NCBI GenBank assembly: GCA_902772685.1
Contig: CACYBO010000096.1
Location: 1-5,010, forward strand
Direction of reading: 5' to 3'
Length of the DNA: 5,010 nt
DNA from: an uncultured Eubacteriales bacterium
GTDB taxonomy: Bacteria > Bacillota > Clostridia > Peptostreptococcales > Anaerovoracaceae
Part shown: piece after piece, positions 1 through 5,010 of the stretch
How positions within the stretch are numbered: position 1 is the first letter of the stretch
Layout: each line of letters opens with the position of its first letter
Translations under genes and position numbers: made by a program
The notes under the pieces: model-generated
Database searches by the model: none
What the model saw: the letters and a program-made list of their open reading frames with translations, nothing else
Told to the model about the DNA's origin: nothing

Positions 1-79
1 TCATCAGCGTCATTGCCGTGAGCATGACCGTCATCACGATGGCCGCCGCTTTTGTTGCTCTTGTTTTCTTACTGTTCAT
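1..79 (-). CDS. N-terminus of an exported protein (partial)
   Basis: Only the first 26 codons are inside the window. The start ATG (79-77) has a GGAGG ribosome binding site six bases upstream (86-90). The visible residues have the plan of a signal peptide: a basic head (MNSKKTRATK) followed by a hydrophobic stretch (AAAIVMTVMLTAMTLM). The protein is therefore probably secreted or membrane-anchored, but nothing of the mature part is visible and no family can be named. It lies 41 bases after a transcription terminator, on the same strand as the cassette, so it is probably a separate unit or is reached only by read-through. I saw no convincing promoter in the short gap. Confidence 0.7.
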   Translation of the reverse strand, partial: MNSKKTRATKAAAIVMTVMLTAMTLM

Positions 80-111
80 ATCAAGCCTCCATTTATGTCG
101 TTTTACACAGC

Positions 112-140
112 AAGAATAAACGCCGCAAATGAATGCGGCG
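112..140 (-). terminator. Rho-independent terminator after the glycohydrolase gene
   Basis: On the minus strand a perfect 7-bp stem (TGCGGCG paired with CGCCGCA, plus-strand 121-127 with 134-140) closes a 6-base loop and is followed by the U-rich run TTTATTCTT. It begins 35 bases after the stop codon of the ADP-ribosylglycohydrolase and is preceded by an A-rich stretch. The U tract is interrupted, so termination may be partial. It marks the probable 3' end of the transcript carrying the VWA and glycohydrolase genes. Confidence 0.75.
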
Positions 141-175
141 TCATGAGTTTATGTTGTTTTTGTGAACCGCTCTAA

Positions 176-1003
176 CTATTCCTCCCAAAGGCAGCTGCTG
201 ATAAGCTCCGGGTTCACGAGCTTGTCCATGCACTCCTTAGCGAAATCGCTCTCGAGCCCGTATACGATTCCTGCAAGGCCACCAGTGACCGCAGCGACCG
301 TATCCGTGTCGTCACCCAGGTTGACCGCCGCCAGGACGGTTTCTTTGAACCCGTCGTAATGGATCAAAGTCCACAGCGCCGCTTCCAGTGTCGCTACAAC
401 GTATCCGCCTGACCGGATTTCGTCTTCTCTGAGCATGTCCAAAATGCAAAGTCTGTCGAACGGCTTGTCATAGCGCAGGGTCGGGATAATGTCCTTGATT
501 TCCTCTCCTGCCAGAAGCCTTCTGGCTACATCTACATAGATGACGCATGCGCGCATGGAAGTCTCGTGGCCGTGTGTGACAGCAGACACCGCCCGGATCT
601 CATCCTCTGTGCAGTCCGTAAACGCCAGCGGCAGGATCCTCATGAGCGAACCGTTGCCATTGCTGCGTTCATCTGTTCCCGGTTCGCCGGTCGCGAGCGC
701 GGTTTCTGTCGTGCCGCCGATATCGAATCTAATGCCATCTGCGGTAAACGCGTCCTGAAACGCCCATTGCCTGAAGTTCTCCCTGATGTCATCTATGTTG
801 ATTTTGCCGTTGTTATCTTTGATGCTCTTCGCCGTGGCGATAGCCATGGATGTGTCATCAGACCAGGTCCCGGGCGGCTGATTCCATGTACCGTAACCTG
901 TCATCTCTGTACATTCAAAGGTCCCCCTTTTATTGAATTCATACGGTACGCCCAGCGCATCCGCTATAGCCAGTCCAAATATTGCGTCATTCAGTTTTCC
1001 CAT
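176..1003 (-). CDS. ADP-ribosylglycohydrolase (DraG/ARH family)
   Basis: This 275-residue protein belongs to the ADP-ribosylglycohydrolase fold (DraG, ARH1/ARH3), all-helical enzymes that use two Mg2+ ions to remove ADP-ribose from proteins or other acceptors. The family signatures are all present. GLAIADALGVPYEF (10-23) is the N-terminal motif, S48-D49-D50-T51 is the first metal cluster, NGNGSLMR (115-122) and TH (143-144) follow, and D232-T233-D234-T235 is the second metal cluster before a Gly-rich helix. By comparison with ARH3 (T76-D77-D78 and D314/D316/T317), every metal ligand is kept, so it is probably active. The length is near the usual 270-300. I chose the start at 1003 because it has AAGGAGG four bases upstream and because the conserved domain begins at once. 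An upstream ATG at 1057, overlapping the VWA stop as TAATG, would only add 18 charged residues. The natural substrate is unknown; it is the last gene before the terminator. Confidence 0.93.
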   Translation of the reverse strand: MGKLNDAIFGLAIADALGVPYEFNKRGTFECTEMTGYGTWNQPPGTWSDDTSMAIATAKSIKDNNGKINIDDIRENFRQWAFQDAFTADGIRFDIGGTTETALATGEPGTDERSNGNGSLMRILPLAFTDCTEDEIRAVSAVTHGHETSMRACVIYVDVARRLLAGEEIKDIIPTLRYDKPFDRLCILDMLREDEIRSGGYVVATLEAALWTLIHYDGFKETVLAAVNLGDDTDTVAAVTGGLAGIVYGLESDFAKECMDKLVNPELISSCLWEE

Positions 1004-1056
1004 AAAGCCTCCTTCTGTCTCCTGCTGTCCTCTTCTGTCTCCTCTGTCTTCTCCCA
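1004..1056 (-). repeat. Purine-rich Shine-Dalgarno-like direct repeat
   Basis: The 53 bases between the VWA stop and the chosen glycohydrolase start are almost pure purine on the coding strand. They contain the 12-mer AGGAGACAGAAG twice (plus-strand 1012-1023 and 1032-1043), with a period of 20 bases, and decayed partial copies around them. Several AGGAG or GAGGA cores precede the true site AAGGAGG at 1007-1013. The repeat may have grown by slippage of the ribosome binding site, and it could affect ribosome loading. Confidence 0.6.
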
Positions 1057-1749
1057 TTACCTTTTCTTCTTGCTGCGCTTGCTAAAATCTTCCCTGACCA
1101 TGTCCAGACAGCATTCATCGATCTCGCCGTCAATCATCATGCTCGAAATCGCACCACCGAACGCCTCGTAGTTCTTACGGATGCCTTCACTGTCATTGAT
1201 GAAAGTGGCTGAACGCTCTCTGCGGATTCCCATTCTGTCCGCTACACTGACTGCGTCCATATTCGCGCCGAGGAACATGAACTCCCATCCGAACTTTTCC
1301 TCTTCTTTCCCGATCATCCTCTTGATTTCCCTGTAGGTGTACTCTCTGCTGGAATTCTCCATACCGTCGGTGGTGATGACGAAAAGGGTTTTTTCCGGCA
1401 CGTCTTCTGCCTTTGCATATTTGTGGCACATTGCGATGTGATGAATCGCTCTGCCGATCGCGTCGAGCAGCGCCGTTGATCCCCGGACATAGTAATCGTC
1501 CTCTGTGAGCATTTCGACCTTTTTAATCGACTCTCTGTTGTGGATGACTTCGTGCATGTGGTCGAACAGAACTGTCGACCAGATCACGTCTTCCCCCTCG
1601 TCCTTCAGCTTTTGCAGCATGTTGTTGAATCCGCCGATTGTATCGGCCTCCAAGCCGCACATGGATCCGCTTCTGTCCAGAATGAATACCACCTCTGTGG
1701 TCCCGTTTCCTCTTCTGATTTCCTTTTTTTCGTTTGCTTTGTTCGTCAT
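1057..1749 (-). CDS. VWA (von Willebrand factor A) domain protein with intact MIDAS
   Basis: This 230-residue protein is almost entirely a single VWA domain. There is no signal peptide or membrane segment, so it should be cytoplasmic. The metal-ion-dependent adhesion site is complete: D25-R26-S27-G28-S29 (DxSxS) after a hydrophobic strand, T92 in GSTALLDAIG, and T127-D128-G129 after the VFVIT-like strand. Such domains bind a divalent cation and a partner's acidic group, usually to assemble complexes. The C-terminus is strongly basic (SKRSKKKR). The start has GGAGG seven bases upstream. The stop overlaps, by one base, a possible but unlikely start of the next gene. It sits between a macro-domain gene and an ADP-ribosylglycohydrolase gene, so it may scaffold or sense in the same process; that is inference. 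TerY-type tellurite-resistance proteins have a similar fold, but no Ter genes are seen here. Confidence 0.9.
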   Translation of the reverse strand: MTNKANEKKEIRRGNGTTEVVFILDRSGSMCGLEADTIGGFNNMLQKLKDEGEDVIWSTVLFDHMHEVIHNRESIKKVEMLTEDDYYVRGSTALLDAIGRAIHHIAMCHKYAKAEDVPEKTLFVITTDGMENSSREYTYREIKRMIGKEEEKFGWEFMFLGANMDAVSVADRMGIRRERSATFINDSEGIRKNYEAFGGAISSMMIDGEIDECCLDMVREDFSKRSKKKR

Positions 1750-1798
1750 GGTTACCCCTCCTTTGTTTCGTTTTCTTCAACTTACAATGAGAGGATAC

Positions 1799-1883
1799 CA
1801 TTTCCGCCGGACCTTATGGTCGCACGGCAGGCGACATTTTGCGCCGGCTTATCGCCACCGGATTATCGCGCCGGTTCCGCCGG
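1799..1883. repeat. Degenerate CCGG-ended repeats in the macro-VWA spacer
   Basis: The 136-base gap between the macro and VWA genes carries degenerate repeats. On the plus strand four units run head to tail: CATTTTGCGCCGG (1835-1847), CTTATCGCCACCGG (1848-1861), ATTATCGCGCCGG (1862-1874) and TTCCGCCGG (1875-1883). A further unit, CATTTCCGCCGG, lies apart at 1799-1810. Two small hairpins are possible: ACCGG/CCGGT (1857-1861 with 1871-1875) and GTCGC/GCGAC (1819-1823 with 1831-1835). No U-tract follows on the minus strand, so this is not a classical terminator. It could bind a protein, stabilise the mRNA end or be a decayed repeat element. I see no good promoter for the VWA gene here. Confidence 0.6.
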
Positions 1884-1885
1884 GC

Positions 1886-3001
1886 TTAATAACCGAGCAG
1901 CGGCTCTTCATATTTGAACAGAATATTGTTGATTTCATAAACGTTGTACATCTTGTGGTCGATGCAGTACCCGAGAATCAGGTCGAATTTGCTGTTCGGC
2001 GACAAAGCGAGCCCTGCCCTCCTGAGCAAATCAATCGTCTCGTCCAGGTTCAGCTCAAGGGCGACAGCCAGCGCCAGCGCAGTCTTCTTTGACGGCTTGT
2101 AGTATTTGTTGCTCCGTATCTTTGAGAAGAGCTTGCGGTCCATGTTAGCTTTCTTATAGACATCCGGATCCTCTATCCCTTTTCTGTCGATGAGCCGGAA
2201 GAGCATCTCCTGGAACGTTTCCTCTTCTGTCCTTCCTCTCACCAAATCATCGAGGCTGCCCTCAAACGCACTGCTTTCTGCCAGGGGGACTTCTGCCTCT
2301 AACATTTCGTCGTACAATAAGGCGATGTCCTTCTCTATAGCTTCCTCACTGATAAGTTCCCGTTTTTCTCTTCGAAATGTCTGTTGTCTTCTCCGTCTGA
2401 TGCTCTCACGTTCCGGAAACTTCCCGCCGGCAATCGTAGTGTTATACATCACCGCGTCGACCTCAGGCTCCTTCACATCCCGCTCGTCAATGTACGACTT
2501 GATATCCGCAAACGCTTTCCCGGATATAACAAAAGACTCAAGATCATAGACCACCATGTAGACAGTCATGTCGTGAGTAAAAAGAAATGAGCTGATTTCT
2601 CTGACGGCGATGTTCAGCGCCTCATCCTTCGGAAACCCATAAGTACCCGTGGAAATCAGCGGGAAGGCTACAGATTCGCAGTGCAGTTCATCCGCGATTC
2701 TGAGGGATTCCCTGTAACAGGACGCAACAGCTTCCCTCTCGCCGTATCCACCGCCCTGCCATGCAGGTCCCACTGTATGGATAATATAGTCCGCATTCAA
2801 TGCAAAAGCAGGCGTGGCTGCTGCCTGGCCCGGCGTCATCGGTCCGATCTTCGCCCGTTCCGCCAGAAGCTCATCCTCACCTGCGGCTTTATAAATAGCA
2901 CTGTCCACGCCGTAGCCGATGGCAACCTCCGGGTTCGCCGTGTTGACAATAGCATCCGCTTTTACCTTTGTAATGTCATTCCTGATAATACTTAATGGCA
3001 T
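1886..3001 (-). CDS. Macro-domain protein with C-terminal HTH-like domain
   Basis: The protein has 371 residues in three parts. Residues 1-170 are a macro domain, the fold that binds ADP-ribose and in many members cleaves it from proteins or O-acetyl-ADP-ribose. Visible motifs are D9 (adenine contact position), VNTAN (19-23), the first phosphate loop G29-Y-G-V-D33, HTVGPAW (75-81) and the second loop S117-T-G-T-Y-G-F-P124. Residues 175-260 form a charged linker with an RRRR patch at 202-205, probably partly helical. Residues 261-371 form a helical domain whose segment 282-332 (KIRSNKYYKPSKKTALALA and the helix after it) resembles Cro/CI-type HTH repeats. The start at 3001 lies six bases after the previous stop, and its ribosome binding site (AAGGAG) is inside the last codons of that gene, so the two are probably translationally coupled. 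The C-terminal domain suggests nucleic-acid or protein binding; this is inferred. Substrate and catalytic activity are unknown. Confidence 0.88.
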   Translation of the reverse strand: MPLSIIRNDITKVKADAIVNTANPEVAIGYGVDSAIYKAAGEDELLAERAKIGPMTPGQAAATPAFALNADYIIHTVGPAWQGGGYGEREAVASCYRESLRIADELHCESVAFPLISTGTYGFPKDEALNIAVREISSFLFTHDMTVYMVVYDLESFVISGKAFADIKSYIDERDVKEPEVDAVMYNTTIAGGKFPERESIRRRRQQTFRREKRELISEEAIEKDIALLYDEMLEAEVPLAESSAFEGSLDDLVRGRTEEETFQEMLFRLIDRKGIEDPDVYKKANMDRKLFSKIRSNKYYKPSKKTALALAVALELNLDETIDLLRRAGLALSPNSKFDLILGYCIDHKMYNVYEINNILFKYEEPLLGY

Positions 3002-3007
3002 GATGTA

Positions 3008-3205
3008 CTATTCTCCTTCGTTGTTGTTTCTGCAGCCGGCCGCAGGACAGGTTTTTGACCAATCGAAGTTATTGAGGCTGTCGTAATAACTGTCTCCGCC
3101 CTGAGCGCTCGACGAGGCTGCCTTTGCATTACCCAACGCAAAGGCAGCCGTCCCGGTTATCAGAATCAATGCAATTGTAATCAATGTGATCAAACGCTTC
3201 TTCAT
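3008..3205 (-). CDS. Small exported peptide with a CPAAGC motif
   Basis: This 65-residue protein has a clear signal peptide: MKKR, then a hydrophobic core (residues 5-23) and likely signal peptidase I sites AFA|L (23) or AKA|A (29). The mature peptide would be about 35-42 residues, polar and acidic, with Tyr-Tyr at 40-41 and only two cysteines, C53 and C58 (CPAAGC), which could form a small disulfide loop. There is no lipobox, so a lipoprotein is unlikely. The start is fixed by an in-frame TGA just upstream and by the signal peptide. It has no Shine-Dalgarno sequence, but a TATAAT box lies seven bases before the ATG (see the promoter entry). The last codons carry the ribosome binding site of the macro gene. 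I do not recognise a family. The coding call rests on the signal peptide, the operon position and the tight fit to both neighbours. Confidence 0.75.
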   Translation of the reverse strand: MKKRLITLITIALILITGTAAFALGNAKAASSSAQGGDSYYDSLNNFDWSKTCPAAGCRNNNEGE

Positions 3206-3210
3206 ACTCT

Positions 3211-3220
3211 GATTATATCA
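3211..3220 (-). promoter_or_regulatory. Extended -10 promoter giving a probable leaderless mRNA
   Basis: On the minus strand TGATATAAT (3220-3212) is a perfect extended -10 element (TGnTATAAT). No good -35 hexamer is seen 16-18 bases upstream, which is acceptable with an extended -10. The start codon of the exported peptide follows six bases after the box, so transcription would begin at or next to the A of its ATG. This agrees with the missing Shine-Dalgarno sequence. It would supply a second, internal promoter for the peptide and macro genes within the run. Confidence 0.55.
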
Positions 3221-3224
3221 TATA

Positions 3225-4043
3225 TCACAAAACCCCTTTATTCTTTCTTCCGATCAGTTTTGACACTCTGACGTTCGGGATGGTTATGCTGACCCCCGTC
3301 AGCAGTTTGATCAGCCAGATGAAGAAGGCCATGACCGCAACCGGAATCACGCAGGATGTTACGATCAGCACAGCGATTGCTTCTGTGATTCTGCTCAGCG
3401 TGTTCTCGAACTTGTCCAGCGTTCCGGAAACGCCGCCCTTGACTTTGTCGAACAGTTTCTCCACGACATTCTCGTCTCTCTCCTTGCCGACCGTATCGTT
3501 GATCTTCTTCGTGTCGTTCTTCGTGTCCTCAATGGTCTGCTGCACCGAAGACTGGTAGCTTGCGTCAATCTTTTCCGTCACGATTCCGCTCACCGGGATG
3601 ATGGCGAACATCATCAGGGCGAACAGAATCAGCTTGACGCCGACTTCCCTCCATGTCTCACTGGCGTACCACAACGCCAGAATGAGCAGCAGACATGCAA
3701 TTGGTATGATGATTCTGAACGCCGCCATGCCTGTAATGGTGACCATCCACTTCTCCAGGCAGATGGCGCCGAGGATGAACATGAAGTATCCGCTCAGATC
3801 AGCAAGCTGTTCCGCGATCGGTGTTCCTGCGTCTCCCGGCAGAAGGGATATCGCTGTTGCGGAAGCGGCCGACACGCCCATGAGCTCGGTCACGGTCGTC
3901 TTCTTGTCCTCCAGAGACGCATACGTCTTCGGGAAGCTGTCCTCCGTGGACGCGATTCCGGAGATCCAGAAGAACGATATTGCCGCAACCAGAAGCAAAA
4001 CCACGCTGATAATAATCAGATTTCTCTTTTCTGTTCTCTCCAT
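3225..4043 (-). CDS. Multi-spanning membrane protein of unknown function
   Basis: This 272-residue integral membrane protein starts at an ATG with AAGGAGG five bases upstream. Hydrophobic segments lie near residues 8-28, 85-105, 107-127, 133-155 and 220-248. Between the first two is a mostly polar stretch of 55 residues. Between the last two is a highly charged segment (156-219, e.g. QQTIEDTKNDTKKINDTVGK), likely helical or coiled coil. The tail is short and basic (RKNKGVL). With five spans the two ends lie on opposite sides; the basic start and tail make the orientation unclear. No enzyme, transporter or channel motif is visible and I cannot name a family. It is 40 bases after the DUF4870-like gene and 19 bases before the exported peptide, which points to co-transcription. 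Confidence 0.85.
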   Translation of the reverse strand: MERTEKRNLIIISVVLLLVAAISFFWISGIASTEDSFPKTYASLEDKKTTVTELMGVSAASATAISLLPGDAGTPIAEQLADLSGYFMFILGAICLEKWMVTITGMAAFRIIIPIACLLLILALWYASETWREVGVKLILFALMMFAIIPVSGIVTEKIDASYQSSVQQTIEDTKNDTKKINDTVGKERDENVVEKLFDKVKGGVSGTLDKFENTLSRITEAIAVLIVTSCVIPVAVMAFFIWLIKLLTGVSITIPNVRVSKLIGRKNKGVL

Positions 4044-4083
4044 GGTAACCTCCTTTCTACCAAAAGGTTATCACTGCGGGTCA

Positions 4084-4389
4084 TTAGTACAGAAGGTGCA
4101 GTTCACCGACCAGCGGCAGAGGCTCAGTGCTCCAGTGCGCCGCTCTGTAGATGCCCATTATGATCAGTACAAAGGCACCAACGCCTACAACCCACGAAAT
4201 GTTGTCTCCGAAACGAGGTATTGCTGCGCATAATCCGCCCGCGATCTTCAGCAGGTTGATCACCAGCGCCTGATTGAGGTGATGGTTTACAAAAGCATCC
4301 GATTTGTCCCGGACAAAAAACGCGATGATCCAGCCAACCCACGTAATGTATGAAACAACTGCTACCGCTCTGGAATTTGTGTTATACAT
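4084..4389 (-). CDS. Small DUF4870/Tic20-like membrane protein
   Basis: The 101-residue protein has three hydrophobic segments (about 8-26, 40-57 and 64-82). Its pattern YITWVGWIIAFFVRDK, followed by HHLNQALVIN (36-45), matches the small DUF4870/Tic20-like membrane proteins common in Firmicutes, where a span is followed by a conserved His and Gln (here H37 and Q40). The tail PLPLVGELHLLY also fits. Their molecular role is not established. The ATG at 4389 has AAGGAG nine bases upstream. It is the first gene of the minus-strand run and is divergent from the regulator gene. Confidence 0.8.
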   Translation of the reverse strand: MYNTNSRAVAVVSYITWVGWIIAFFVRDKSDAFVNHHLNQALVINLLKIAGGLCAAIPRFGDNISWVVGVGAFVLIIMGIYRAAHWSTEPLPLVGELHLLY

Positions 4390-4447
4390 TTCCCCACACT
4401 CCTTTCTCTTTCATGTCAACAGTTACTATCTTTCTTTTGTGTGTATA

Positions 4448-4456
4448 TGATATAAT
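4448..4456 (+). promoter_or_regulatory. Extended -10 promoter of the XRE regulator gene
   Basis: TGATATAAT is a perfect extended -10 (TGnTATAAT). No clear -35 is visible at the normal distance. Transcription should start near 4463, leaving a leader of about 75 bases before the ATG at 4538. The 14 bases from 4444 to 4457 are identical to the minus-strand promoter at 3224-3211. Confidence 0.7.
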
Positions 4457-4467
4457 CCTCTTAGGCA

Positions 4468-4512
4468 ATCAGACATCGCAGAATATGCGGTAAAAACCCG
4501 TCTGATACCGCA
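4468..4512 (+). promoter_or_regulatory. Leader with two mutually exclusive hairpins
   Basis: Stem A pairs ATCAGAC (4468-4474) with GTCTGAT (4500-4506) and can hold a small inner hairpin CGCA/TGCG (4477-4480 with 4486-4489). Stem B pairs TGCGGTA (4486-4492) with TACCGCA (4506-4512) across a 13-base loop. Both are perfect 7-bp stems, but they cannot be nested because their arms interleave. The ribosome binding site GAGGTG (4526-4531) lies outside both. There is no run of T, so this is not a terminator. It may be an RNA switch, or the inverted repeats may be DNA operators for the regulator itself. Confidence 0.5.
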
Positions 4513-4537
4513 AAATTCGCAAAAAGAGGTGTTCCCA

Positions 4538-5010
4538 ATGGCAGAATCAAAAAATCCCGCAACACTTTACCGTTCCAAGCGCGAGGCGCTCGGCTGGTCC
4601 AGAGAATACGCCGCCGAACAGATCGGTATCTCAGACGATAAACTGGAACGGATCGAAAATGAAAAACAGCTCCCGAATCCTCAGGATGTCCTGATCATGT
4701 CGGACGTCTACAAGGCGCCGGAGCTTTGCAATTACTACTGCAACAAGGATTGTGAAATCGGCCGGCAGTACGTGCCGAAAGTTCCCGACGCGGAACTGCC
4801 GGGAATCATTCTCCATCTTCTGGATTCGGTCTATGAAGTGCAGGATATGGAGAAGATACTCGTCAAGATCACCGCTGACAACGTGATCGACGAATCGGAG
4901 ATCGAGAATCTGGTCCGGACCCAGTACACACTGGAGCAGCTTTCGATCATGATCGAAGCCCTTCAGCTCTGTGTCGAACGCAGAATCGACAACGGTGAGA
5001 TTTCAAAAGA
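4538..5010 (+). CDS. XRE-family HTH regulator with a cysteine cluster (3' end outside window)
   Basis: The visible 157 residues start at an ATG with GAGGTG seven bases upstream; the gene runs off the right edge. Residues 8-60 form a Cro/CI-type HTH: LYRSKREALGWSREYAAEQI, then GISDDKLERIENEKQLPNP, the usual scaffold-plus-recognition pattern. Directly after it come three cysteines spaced C64-x3-C68-x3-C72 (within CNYYCNKDCEIGRQ). The rest (83-157) is acidic, apparently helical and lacks a recognisable ligand-binding motif. Regulators of this layout are common in Clostridia, and the cysteines suggest metal or redox sensing, but that is inference. It is divergent from the membrane-protein and ADP-ribose cassette and is a natural candidate for its regulator and for autoregulation. 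Confidence 0.88.
   Translation, partial: MAESKNPATLYRSKREALGWSREYAAEQIGISDDKLERIENEKQLPNPQDVLIMSDVYKAPELCNYYCNKDCEIGRQYVPKVPDAELPGIILHLLDSVYEVQDMEKILVKITADNVIDESEIENLVRTQYTLEQLSIMIEALQLCVERRIDNGEISK

Larger units (their letters stand above)
4390..4537. other. Divergent intergenic control region
   Basis: These 148 bases must carry the promoters of both the membrane-protein run (minus) and the regulator (plus). The plus-strand promoter is clear (separate entry). For the minus strand the best candidate is TTGCCT (4468-4463) and TATACA (4447-4442) with a short 15-base spacer, which is weak. A TTGACA at 4419-4414 on the minus strand lies too close to the gene to act as a -35 for it. The two candidate promoters overlap, so binding of one factor could affect both. 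Confidence 0.5.

Noticed and set aside
1004..1057. Glycohydrolase start at 1057 (TAATG overlap with the VWA stop)
   Set aside because: It would add 18 charged residues from a purine repeat before the family's N-terminal motif; the ATG at 1003 has its own strong ribosome binding site.
566..1171. 201-codon open frame on the plus strand
   Set aside because: It lies opposite the glycohydrolase and VWA genes, whose family motifs are clear. Its translation is Arg/Cys-rich with no domain and no ribosome binding site.
1835..1883. CRISPR-like array
   Set aside because: Units are only 9-14 bases, imperfect and without spacers; no cas gene is present.
1505..2092. 195-codon open frame on the plus strand
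   Set aside because: It is antisense to the VWA N-terminus, the repeat spacer and the macro C-terminus, with a low-complexity translation.
1886..3001. DarTG toxin-antitoxin locus
   Set aside because: No DarT-like transferase is adjacent and the C-terminal domain differs from DarG; only the macro fold is shared.
3008..3205. Bacteriocin or lanthipeptide precursor
   Set aside because: It has a Sec-type signal peptide, no double-glycine leader, only two cysteines and no modification or export genes nearby.
3598..4233. 211-codon open frame on the plus strand
   Set aside because: It is antisense to two membrane-protein genes that have good ribosome binding sites. Met/Ser-rich translation is typical of the reverse of hydrophobic codons.
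4414..4419. TTGACA on the minus strand as -35 for the DUF4870-like gene
   Set aside because: The matching -10 would fall on the ribosome binding site and start codon, and no TATAAT-like hexamer is there.

Overview
The window looks like a moderate-GC Firmicutes chromosome, most likely a Clostridia-class gut or anaerobic organism. The evidence is strong AGGAGG-type ribosome binding sites, a TGnTATAAT extended -10 promoter style, and protein families common in Clostridia (a Cys-containing XRE-type regulator, a small Tic20/DUF4870-like membrane protein, a macro-domain protein with a C-terminal HTH-like domain). The species cannot be told from the sequence.

Layout: six complete genes lie on the minus strand, read right to left. 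In transcription order they are a small DUF4870-like membrane protein (4389-4084), a multi-spanning membrane protein of unknown function (4043-3225), a 65-residue exported peptide with two cysteines (3205-3008), a macro-domain/HTH-like fusion (3001-1886), a VWA (MIDAS) protein (1749-1057) and an ADP-ribosylglycohydrolase (1003-176). A rho-independent terminator at 112-140 closes the run. Past it, another exported protein starts at 79 and leaves the window. Divergently, an XRE-family regulator starts at 4538 on the plus strand and runs off the right edge.

The core of the cassette is two unrelated ADP-ribose-handling folds, macro and DraG/ARH, on either side of a VWA metal-binding adhesion-type domain. 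No ADP-ribosyltransferase is visible in the window. The simplest reading is a system for reading or reversing ADP-ribosylation, preceded by membrane and exported components of unknown role. Whether all six genes form one transcript is uncertain: there is an internal promoter candidate before the exported peptide and a 136-base spacer with degenerate GC-rich repeats before the VWA gene.

The most notable non-coding signals are: the same 14-base extended -10 sequence used in opposite directions at 3211-3224 and 4444-4457, one copy of which would produce a leaderless mRNA; a 5' leader on the regulator gene with two mutually exclusive hairpins; the CCGG-repeat spacer; and a purine-rich, Shine-Dalgarno-like 20-base-period repeat ahead of the glycohydrolase start.
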